Assembly (NCBI GenBank): GCA_011033025.1
Contig: WFMF01000450.1
Coordinates: 1-64,000, forward strand
Length of the DNA stretch: 64,000 bases
Origin: Beroe forskalii
Lineage: Eukaryota > Ctenophora > Nuda > Beroida > Beroidae
Direction of reading: 5' to 3'
The stretch's first letter is position 1. Every line of letters begins with the position of its first letter. The position numbers and the translations under genes were made by a program. A model generated the notes under the pieces. The model made no database searches. It was not told the DNA's origin and saw only the letters and a list, made by a program, of their open reading frames with translations. This document shows positions 12,686 through 21,811 of the stretch, in pieces.

Positions 12686-13375
12686 AAGAATATGCTTATA
12701 ATATTATGTTTGTGTGTCACGAGGAGCATAAAATTCTACATTCTTAAAGATACAATTATTGCTGATTATAATACCTGTTTACATGTTTCAAGACCATAGG
12801 AGTGTAACAAAGTGTAGCATTGAATTTATTTGCTCATTATGATTTTATAAGTCTACAATATAAAATGCATTTATGCCAACCAAAACGTGTTATCAGTGTA
12901 TAGTACTACTATGTTGACAAAATAATGAAGTCATATGACATTATGCAATGCATAATTTAACGACAAAAGCACCACAACACGAACCAATAAACATTAAGTA
13001 CCTATAAGAAAACACTGCATACGGAGATTGAATAGAAATAGGGTAGAATATCATGATCATGACCTACCTATCACTGCTTCCGCAACGGCACAGCAAAGGT
13101 ATCAAATTTCCGTACAATGTATACCACCTACTCACTCCTTATATAGACATAGCCCGTTACAAATATGGTAATGAGCACGTTGTACGCGGTTAAGTAAACA
13201 CACATAAAATTCTTCGTAACTCCGTTTGGTGGAAGACATTTTGGGTAATTATCGCGCACGTAAATTTACGAAGTATTTTCGTGGAAGACAAATAAAAATC
13301 TTCGTAAGAGTTATGGGGTTTTTGAAAGTTACGTAAAATATTTATGGGCTCTTTTCGTGGAAGACCTCCTGACTA

Positions 13376-14323
13376 TTAAGTTGATAACGTACAATCGCCA
13401 AGGCGTGCGGCAGACAAACACACTAACTTTTCATCAGGCGTCTTCTCTGGCTGTTTCTCTTTCACTTCCTTCTTCACTCCTCTCGCTGACCGAGTTGGAC
13501 GGCTGCCAGGTCGAGCCATGGGTCTGGAGGACGCTTGGTTGGAGGGTTTGGAGGTCACTTGGGTTATGGGTTTGGAGGACGCTTGGGTTGTGGGTTTGGA
13601 GGATGCTTGGGTGATGGGTTTGCAGGACGCTTGGGTGATGGGTTTGGAGGACGCTTGGGTTATGGGTTTTGGCGGATCAGGGCAAGGATTTACTGGAGGT
13701 TCTCGCTTTAGAATGGTTATCTTCTTTGGTGCGCGCTTTGGCCTGGCTGGTTCAGTTAGGGCTTCCAGTGGCTCATCTTTGATAGGAGTTTCCACTTGTC
13801 TGGAATGATCTGAGGAAACTTCACTTACTGTGGTGTCCCGACTCTTTCGTGCACAGCGCATTACGATGCATGTTTTGCTTTTTTGCAGCGCGCAGATGTT
13901 CTTAATATGTTTTTGAATTGAAATTACATTTGATTTTGCGCGCTACCACTCACCTGCGTAAAGCACATTTGCGCGCAGCAAAAAAGCACATTTGCGCGCG
14001 GCAAAAGGCACAAGGCGCGCCGTTATAGTTATACACCGCGCACAAAAGAGTCAGGACACCACGGTTACAATTTGGTACCTATTCACAATTATTTAAGCGA
14101 TTATGATGAACTCAAGGTAAAGTTCGAGCAATTTTGCCAAGTAATTCGGGTGCTATAAAAAGTAAAAACCTGAACAGTTCTCATTGGTGGTTTCTGGTTC
14201 CCTCTTCACCTGCGGATCTTCATACTTCTTAGCCAGGTTCCGACCATGTTTTGTTTTCTTAACGAATCCGTCGAGACTTTGCTGCTTGAGGGTGTCCGGG
14301 GAAAGAGGGGTCTTGTCAAGCAT
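13376..14323 (-). CDS. Small Lys/Pro-rich protein with psi-K-x-E motifs, copy A
   Basis: Two exons: 14323-14170 (MLDKTPLSPDTLKQQSLDGF) and 13827-13376, joined G|TA in phase, giving about 202 residues. I do not recognise the family. Visible features are QQSLDGFV, loosely like a PIP box, four SUMO-consensus-like sites (VKRE, IKDE, LKRE, VKKE), a basic run PKRAPKK and seven or so repeats close to KPITQASS. It may be a nuclear or chromatin-associated protein, which is inference. The 3' splice acceptor of exon 2 is formed by the end of a MITE. The Harbinger element lies just past the stop codon. Copy B has the same structure. Confidence 0.6.
13828..14064. mobile_element. Harbinger-type MITE in the small-gene intron, copy A
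   Basis: Terminal inverted repeats CTGTGGTGTCCCGACTCTTT (left) and its near complement ending GACACCACGG (right) bound 237 bases, flanked by TTA on both sides (13825-13827 and 14065-14067). A TTA target duplication is typical of PIF/Harbinger. Its ends differ from those of the autonomous element at 8701, so it belongs to another subfamily. Confidence 0.82.
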
Positions 14324-14804
14324 CCTAATTGAGGGATTGGATTACTTTAATTACATGGATTTGACTATTTGGCCATTTTGGAATAATATTACACCCAATC
14401 AAGGTAGAAATTAGAAATGAGATCGTGTAAGATTGTTTTAGATGGGGTATTGGGAAATCAATGCTGTAAGCCTTTTATGCAGGAATAATGATATCAGTGA
14501 AGGCATAAAGTTATCAAGTTAAATCGATACAACAACCTTTATCTGAAACTGATAAAAAATTCTCTAAGATAGATAACTACCACTAGGCATAAATAGTACC
14601 ATATACGTTTAACAATAACTCAATAACCTTGTTGAATCAAATAAATTTTGATGAAGCAAGTTTTTCCTCTTCATACTTCCAAAAAGGAAAATCAACAGGA
14701 ACAACGATCAACGATAAATAACGTCCTAACGATAAATAACGTCCTAACAATAACATCAAATAACTCAACAATATAAAACAAAGCAGTAGGTACAACTACC
14801 AATG

Positions 14805-17524
14805 CTACCTTTTACTGCGGCTATACTCCTCCAACAAACCATCCAGTATTTCCTCTCTTGTCAACGTGAAATGGCTAGCTTTCCACTTGCTCTTCCCTAA
14901 AGTAAAGTACTTATTGATGAGGGGACCCTTAGGGAGCTGGAGGTGTTTCACCACTTGGTCCCCCCTCAGAGGGCACTCCGGTACCACCCACTCAGTCACT
15001 GCTTTCAGCAACCCCTCCCCCGCCTCCCCTCTACTCCTGCACAGCTCCCTGAACCCCATGTGGAACTTGTGACGGCAGTGTTTGGGGGTATCCACTAACA
15101 AGTCCTGGAAGTACTTCACTTCCTCCTCCCCCCGGTGTTTTATTACGAACTGTCCGATATACTCCTCGTCCATTGACATCTTCCATTGCTTGCGGAGTTC
15201 TGAGAAGTGGTCCTTGGTGTGGAATGCGTAGCCCAGGAGGGTCACTGGTCGTAGGTCCTCTAGGTACGCTACCTTGTGTTGGGACTCCAGGTCAGCAATG
15301 CTGAAGTGTTTCTCAGACAGGTTAATCAGAGGGTACAGGGCTAGAGACTTCATCTTGTGGAGAATGCTGGACACATGGTTACCAACCACTATCTTCTGCA
15401 TTTCCAGCCATATTCGTTCGCGGGATATCTTCTCAAGACCTGCCTTGTTCTTGTCAATAGCTGCTATAGTGTTCTCATCCCACTGATCATCACTGTCAGC
15501 AATACGACCGTAAAACCTAAAATACCTCAGAATTGGACAGGTAAGTATGAGATAATTCGTACCTACCTGGATTTACTTGTGGAAAGAACTAAGATCCACT
15601 TTTAGAATTAAACAGAGTTGGTTACTATTTGGAGCAAATCAAACAAAATTCACCTCAGAATCCGGAGGTAATCTTCAGCGATTCTTTCTACAGGGTCTCC
15701 AACGAACAGAACCTGAAAAACAATGATAACTAAGTGATCCAAGTGCCCACAATGATATAAGTAAATCAAGTGCGAAGAAAGGGCCATGAGTTTGTACTAA
15801 CCGATGAACGCACTACTCAACAAGAAACGAAATGTTGTTGGTTCAACTACCTGTTTGTTCTGGAGATGCTTTGCTCCATCGAAGTAGTCGTAGAGTGCAC
15901 CCTCGACGTCAACACTCATAGCATTAACTGAAAGATATGGCAATTGATTCTTGAGGTTGGACAGTATTATGTACAATTGTACAATAATCGTAAATTGATA
16001 CATTACAATTCTATTTGAACACTGATTGAAAGAAGTAGTTGCAATTTCTGAAAGATCACTGGAGACAACGATCACACCACTTCATTGACACCAAGTGTGA
16101 ATGACATCACTTCATTACTCCAAAGTGGTATCACCTCAGTGGCACCACTCCACTGACACCACTCCACTGACACCACTCCACTGACACCACTCCATCTTGA
16201 CACCACTCCATCTTGACACCACTCCACTGACACCACTCCACTGACACCACTCCACTGACAGCACTCCACTGACAGCACTTCACTGACACCACTCCACTGA
16301 AACCACTCCACTGAAAACACTCCACTGAAAACACTCCACTGACACCACTCCACTGACACCACTCCACTGAAAACACTCCACTGACACCACTCCACTGAAA
16401 ACACTCCACTGACACCACTCCACTGAAAACACTCCACTGACACCACTCAACTGACACCACTCCACTGACAACACTCCATCTTGACACCACTCCACTGAAA
16501 ACACTCCACTGACACCACTCCACTGAAAACACTCCACTGACACCACTCCACTGAAAACACTCCACTGACACCACTCCACTGACACCACTCCACTGACACC
16601 ACTCCACTGACACCACTCTAACTGACACCGCTTAAACTGACACCACTTTAACTGACACCACTTCATCACAAGACACACTACAACTCGCACCCACTAGTGA
16701 GGTCTCTGCGGGCTGCATCCAGCTGAAAGTCCGTAGTGAACTCCACTTGAGCATGTCTCCCGTCCGTCTCATTGTCTACACGGAGTGTTGTCACTTCGTA
16801 GGGGGTGTCATCCACCATTAGGGTTAGGGTGCCGTGTTGGATACCTGCCAAATAGAGGGTTAGGGTGCCGTGTTGGATACCTGCCAAATAGGGTGAACTA
16901 TGGGATCAGCAAGCTACAACAGCGTCAAAATTTTTTCAGATCTATCCTCATTACACAGAAAAAAGATTTGAGGAGTGAAGATAACTTTGAGGATAGCAGG
17001 CTGTTAGATATCTCATAAGGCAGGTTGTGATGCTAACAAACACCTGATCACCTGTAAGGATGTGTTTGACACCAGCTTCCTTGCACATATCCACCATTTG
17101 GTCAGGAGTAGCGTTGGTAGCCATGTCAATGTCTTTGGGGGCTTTGTTCTGCAACACATCCCGAACAGCTCCCCCAACTATCCGCACTTCGTAACCTGGT
17201 GATAGAGGGAGTTAGACCGTTGTTGCGAGTTTTGAAAAAACCTTTTGAAATTTCCACACGACCACTATTTGTGCGTGCGTTGTACTTGATATTGATTTAA
17301 CAATAAAAAGTGTTACCACGCGAGTACATGGTGACACCTGACCCAGAAATTTCAAATGAATTTTTGAAGTCGCGAGATATTTGAAGTTTTCAGAGAAGAA
17401 AATTCTATATTATACTCCCACTCTCATACCCACCTTTGTCTTTGAAAAGTTGGCAGATGTATTTGGTCGTAGGATTGGCGATGTCAGGCCAGTGTTTGTG
17501 TTCCTTGAGACTGGAGGTAGACAT
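14805..17524 (-). CDS. TRNT1: CCA-adding tRNA nucleotidyltransferase, copy A
   Basis: Adds CCA to the 3' ends of nuclear and mitochondrial tRNAs. Six exons with correct phases: 17524-17434, 17195-17052, 16844-16695, 15927-15851, 15712-15654 and 15525-14805, giving about 413 residues (human about 434). Motifs: [20 protein letters not shown] with the catalytic DxD as [31 protein letters not shown], the [12 protein letters not shown] segment and a C-terminal helical body. A stop lies upstream in frame before ATG 17524; an in-frame non-ATG extension with mitochondrial-signal-like residues (LFRFASSLLPFK) precedes it. Intron 3 holds a minisatellite. A 36-bp duplication repeats the intron-2 acceptor and the start of exon 3. 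Confidence 0.92.
16137..16672. repeat. 14-bp minisatellite in TRNT1 intron 3, copy A
   Basis: Roughly 38 copies of CACCACTCCACTGA (minus strand GTGGTGTCAGTGGA) with variants in which CACC is replaced by AAAC. Copy B has a shorter, more diverged array at the same place. The core GTGGTGTCAG is shared with the KMT5A intron array. Long open frames on the minus strand are by-products of the repeat. Confidence 0.95.
16822..16890. repeat. 36-bp tandem duplication across the TRNT1 exon-3 acceptor, copy A
   Basis: The stretch gggttagggtgccgtgttgg atacctgccaaatag occurs twice in a row here but once in copy B (30650-30675). Each unit carries a TTGGCAG acceptor and the codons for GIQHGTLTL, so two competing 3' splice sites exist; use of the distal one would insert 12 residues. 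Confidence 0.8.
17212..17385. mobile_element. AGGTGTCGC-family MITE, TRNT1 intron 1, copy A
   Basis: A decayed copy of the element best seen at 45598-45752: left part gcgagttttgaaaaaacctt and tgaaatttccacacg, right part acccagaaatttcaaatg and gaagtcgcgag. It lies between TRNT1 exons 1 and 2. Confidence 0.55.
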
Positions 17525-17960
17525 GTTTCTGATGATGGTAGGGAGGCTTATTTTGAAAGGGAGAAGAGAGGAAGCGAACCGGAACAACACTGCTGTTATT
17601 GTCTACATGAGCTACTGTGGGAAAAGGGTGTGGTTTAAATGGAAATAATCTGTCAAATTCGATAGGAAAGATTCAACTGTACTCAAAGGATCCTCCGCAT
17701 TTATAATAAAAGCCATTATCATTAAAGAAGAAGGGATGCTTTTCCAGCTGTACTATTAAACAAAATTGCCATCAGTTATTCGAAAGGGCACAGGGTAACT
17801 CAAAGCCACGGCTCAAAGTCGAAAACACTTGAAATCAGAAAATTAAAAACACACCAAAGCTATCCATAGAAAATAAATTACAGTATATAAAACCATCATC
17901 ATCCATCACTAAATAAAAAAACTTGAAACTAAGAAAATCCAACAACGTGTCCCTCCTCTC

Positions 17961-18959
17961 TCATCCCTTATCAGTCTGCTTTATATCGCTACTGGAAATG
18001 TCAATGCTGGTTATCCTGAGGATGGTCGTTAAACTCTCATGGAATGTCATCTTGTGCCAGAGTTTACCCCAGAAGTGGGTCCTGACAGTGGCTTTACCGG
18101 AGTTATAGACTCGGAGATAAGGGCCTCTACCTCTCTCTATCACTACAGCTTTTACCTAGGGTGGTGTCACTGTGTCAGATTACATGATTAAAATGAAATT
18201 ATGATGCCTACAGTTTTGACTTGATTCAAGAAAAAGTTGGCAAAAAATAGGGAGTTAGTACTGAAGAAAACCACTACCTTTAATGAAATTCCCAATTGTA
18301 TAATTATTTAATACCTTGGCAGTGGTTGAAGGGAGGAGGGGTCTACCGATGAGAGTATAGTTGAGTGATCCTGCTAGCAGCACCTTATCTAGCGTTATCT
18401 CAGTCCCTGGATCAAGATCCAGGTTGTCACTTTGGATCACATCGTCTACTCCAACCTGCCAGATTTCAATTAAAAACCATGCTTTCAAAAGACAGCGTGT
18501 CTCATTGAAATAGCTTTTTTCATAGATTGCCATGAAATTTGTGAGCTAATTATAAATTTCTAAGTCATATTCAGTTCTTGAATTGAGCAGTATAAAGACA
18601 CTAGGCATGCAAAAGAGGAATCAGCTATCGATAAAATCTACCTTAAACTGCTTTCCCCTGATGTGAACAACTGCAAAGTGTCTGGCAACAGGCCTTTCAA
18701 TATCACGTGTCACAGTGTCAAGCAACTCTGCAGCAGGTTGCCTAGCAACAAGATGTTGAGAATGTTGCTTAGCAACAAGTTGCTCATCAACACGTGTTTC
18801 CAGGAGCTCTCCAGTGTTGTCTGACGCGTATCTTCTGAGGGTTGCTTTGGAATGTTGCTTGGTGGGATGAAGGCTGGTGAGATGGGAGGGAGCTGCTGTC
18901 AGGTGAGTAACAGAGGGGAGGGACACTGTTCGTAGGCATCGAGTGAGTGGAAACATCAT
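17961..18959 (-). CDS. MRPL21: Mitochondrial ribosomal protein bL21m, copy A
   Basis: Structural protein of the mitochondrial large ribosomal subunit. Three exons in phase: 18959-18642, 18455-18315 and 18155-17961. The start MMFPLTRCLRTVSLPS is an arginine/serine-rich leader fitting mitochondrial import; an in-frame upstream ATG in this copy is not shared by copy B. The bL21 core is visible as FAVVHIRGKQFK, then GVDDVIQSDNLDLDPGTEI, KVLLAGSLNYTLIGRPLL and the basic VRTHFWGKLWHK with LRITSIDIS near the end. It lies between TRNT1 and ANAPC5 on the same strand in both block copies. Confidence 0.9.
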
Positions 18960-19300
18960 GCTACAATAGGGGTAGAAATTACTGTGAAATGTTGACATTA
19001 AATTTACAAAATTATCATAATATCGGGTAGTTCATTTAGAAATAGAGATTTTGGCATATAGTGAAAAGTATGATAAAACCATACGTTGTATGGCTTTGTT
19101 GTATGGTTTTGTTTAAGAGTTGAAAATCAAAGAAAGCATGACTGCGTCGATCATGTATGTCAAAGATTCTATTGGAAAGTTATTTAAAGTCAATCAAATT
19201 GCGATTTCATGAAACTTGTATGGTACAAAATATAACTTTAAAACAGCATTCAATCACAATAAATAAATTAAGATACTAATAAATTAAAACCTATCTGCCA

Positions 19301-20609
19301 TCAAAGGACATCATGTCCAGCTGAATGAAGGCAGAAGTTCCTGAAAGTTTTGGCACATTTGTTCCGCTCCTCCCTCATGCCGAACTCATCATGCAACCTT
19401 GCGTAGTAGTACAGCACCTCCCGTACATACCCCACATGGCTGAGTGTCATGAAGCCATCCCTGGCAGACTGGAGATGTCGCTCCAGTCGTCTGAACAGAT
19501 CAAACCTTCCCTCAGGTGGACAGTTAGCCATCTTAGCCTGCACATACACCCACCTAGCCGTGCTTTGTACCAGTTTATCTGAGGAAGACAAGGCGAGGAC
19601 GAACACAGTCTCCACGGTTTGGAGGGCCTGAGTGTAGAGTTTGAGGGATATCTGGGTTTCAGCCAGAAGGAGATGAGACTTGACCAGGTAGCCCTGCAAC
19701 TTGTATTTCCTGCAGTGCAGGATCAGGGACAGGAGCTTGTCTAACGCCTGGGAGGGGCAGTGCGGCAGATCACTCTGTGCGGAGCGGAGCATCACTGCAG
19801 CCTTCACTTCCTCACTCGATATGTACATGTCCCCAGGGGGCGTGTCCTCGTCACCATGACAACGTGCTGTGAGGGCAGCGTGCGTGCTCTCTGATATGGT
19901 CCTGATGAGTGCCGCCTCGCGGGTGGCACCTCGCTCCCCAGTGGCACCTCGTGCCCCAGTGGCACCTCGCTCCCCCACCCTGGTGGCGTGGAGGTGTCTG
20001 ATCTTGTTGAGGGTGAGGAGGAGGAGTTGATGGTGGGATGAGGTGCGGGGGAAGAGGCTGAGTGCGAGGTTCACGAGCTCACAGCCCGCACGAGGCGGCG
20101 CTGAAAGAGCCAGGTTACACAAGGCGATGCACAGCCCAGTAGTGGCAGGGGCGAAGGTGATCATGTGACCGTCTGGCAGCCAATCAGGACACAGCTGGAA
20201 GAGGGCAAAGAAGGGGTGTAGCTCACAGAGCAGACCGTTGTCGTAACGTCTGAGGAGGGGGAAGATTGGCTGTACTTTGGGGTAGGAGAAGTTGGGGTGA
20301 AAAAGAGTGTGTATTACGGCATCAAGCTAGTAAAATAACGTTACACAGGATCGGGATTGGGTGAGGTAGAACTCCTTGAAATCCGACAAAATTCAGATAT
20401 TTACTCATGCCATTCTATAACTCGTCACTTGTAAACGCTAATTCTATGTTTTAAACAATGTTTATTCCAAACCTGAAGATCTCTGCAGCGTTGGTGTGGT
20501 AGTGAGTTGTAGATGCTATCGGGGATATGTCACTCATGTACCGCAGAACAATCACCGGGTCCTCCCCAGTCTTACACATGCTCTCCAGAGTTTGCACGTA
20601 GTTCAGAAC
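19301..20609 (-). pseudogene. ANAPC5: Anaphase-promoting complex subunit 5, two 3' exons only (copy A)
   Basis: APC5 is a TPR-type scaffold of the APC/C ubiquitin ligase. Only two exons are present: 20609-20473 (VLNYVQTLESMCKTGEDPVI) and 20249-19301, joined AG|A in phase. The last exon has the C-terminal APC5 helical repeats (GYLVKSHLLLAETQISLKLY, VLYYYARLHDEFGMREERNK). Upstream exons that exist in copy B stop at the block boundary near 20655. Both exons are open, so this is either a truncated duplicate or the end of one haplotype. An in-exon GATGERGAT-type repeat differs from copy B. Confidence 0.85.
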
Positions 20610-20655
20610 CTGAATGAGGATAATAGGGCGTGTTTAAAGCTCATTTTAATCCGGC

Positions 20656-21655
20656 CATCGATGAAGATTCCCGCACTATATAGAGACAGCGCACTATATA
20701 GAGACAAGCTGTTTTGGAGCCAAACTTCACATTCTCTAAATAGTGCGTAAAAACACTATATGGAGACAACGCACTTTATAGAGACAATAGAATTCTATGA
20801 CTTGTAACATACACGGTAGATACTGCTTGTTAGCTGACCTCATTAGGATTACAGAGATCTGTAACATACGGTAGACACCGCTTGTGACCTCATAAGGATT
20901 TCGGGACTTATCGGACCTTTCCCCCCCAGTGGGAAAAATTTTTAAAAATGGCTGGGAACTTAAAATTTTGGAAAATTTTTTAGCTTGGGGGGAAAAACCG
21001 GCTGGTTTTGACATGTTTTCACTAAAATGACCGAAATTAAAAAATAAGTTCGATTGCTAGCTAGAGAAACAATAGAAACGTGCAACAATGTTTGTCATTG
21101 AATATGGTAATTATTTGGGAATGGTGAATGGCTGGTTTGGGAATGCGGTGGTTTAAATGCAGCTGCTGGATTCGGATTAGGCACCTGAAGGTCGATTATG
21201 GTATTCAGCCATATGAATTTCATGATTTTGAGTTCATCAATTACTGAATGTGTCCAAAAAGCTTATTTCGTTCGAATTTAAGCTTTTTTTCGATTTCTAA
21301 TATTTGGAAATTTGACTGGGAATTTAATTCCTAAATTCCCCATATTATTCCACTGGGCTTCCCCGTGTGCCCTGAGGAACTTTGCTCCTGAAACCATCAT
21401 GCTGGACTCCGAACTGGCCTTTCGGGACACTCTCCTGGACCATGCCACCCTACACTTTTTCGAGCTCGTGGGGACCAGAGGGAAGGTCAGTGTCAGCAGC
21501 CTTCCTCTTCAGCAGTCTTCTTGGCAAGATGGACAGCGATTAGGCTGGGTTGTTCATCATGGTTGTGGGAAGGAGGAAATAATGTGTGGAGGAGTCTTGA
21601 ACGGTCGACCAGGCAGGACATCCCGGAGAGCTTCTGAGCACTTCCAGTAGAGGAA
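20656..21655. other. Junction between the two block copies
   Basis: About 1 kb not shared with either block copy. It holds four spaced units close to gcactatatagagacaa (20683-20790), two copies of a 40-60 bp unit around acatacggtagacaccgctt (20808-20905) and a GC-richer plus-strand open stretch at 21312-21650 whose product I do not recognise. Confidence 0.6.
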
Positions 21656-21758
21656 CTGTATTTGAAGGAGGAATAGAGTGAGGGAGAGGAACTGCATCGG
21701 CTTGCGGCACCCAGAACGGTAGGGATGTGGTCGAGGATCTAAGGAGAGAATAGCTCAT
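21656..21758 (-). pseudogene. KMT5A 5' fragment at the start of copy B
   Basis: Encodes MSYSLLRSSTTSLPFWVPQ, nearly identical to the first residues of KMT5A (5619 downward), then runs into unrelated sequence at the block edge. No SET domain follows, so it cannot make the enzyme. Confidence 0.85.
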
Positions 21759-21811
21759 ATCCTGGTGGTGTAAACAGATTAATCAGGACAGTTGAGAGTG
21801 GAGAAAGAAAT

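Larger units (their letters stand above)
8701..13368. mobile_element. PIF/Harbinger DNA transposon inserted in copy A
   Basis: Copy B has no counterpart: its empty site reads through gcccagcgtatcaattt near 26970. The ends are inverted: left gagctcttccacgaac, right (reverse complement) gaggtcttccacgaaa, and the similarity may extend three bases outward (CAG on both). Subterminal cttcgtaac motifs repeat near both ends. Inside are a minus-strand Harbinger transposase and a plus-strand Myb/SANT-like partner, the usual two-gene layout. I could not settle the 3-bp target-site duplication. Confidence 0.88.
5517..20655. repeat. Duplicated block, copy A
   Basis: The sequence from inside KMT5A exon 1 to an ANAPC5 intron recurs in the same order and orientation at 21656-34594. 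Landmarks: KMT5A 5' end (5517 and 21656), MRCARKSRD-containing exon (13861 and 27487), TRNT1, MRPL21 and ANAPC5 last exons. Similarity starts at ctgtatttgaaggagg and fades after the shared tccggc near 20655. Without its 4.67-kb Harbinger insertion copy A is about 10.5 kb, which matches copy B (about 10.6 kb without its 2.3-kb insertion). Confidence 0.93.

Noticed and set aside
16072-16690. Long minus-strand open frames of [14 protein letters not shown] repeats
   Set aside because: By-product of the 14-bp minisatellite in TRNT1 intron 3; no other coding sign.
21312-21650. Plus-strand 112-residue open frame in the block junction
   Set aside because: No recognisable domain, no splice context and it crosses into duplicated KMT5A antisense sequence.
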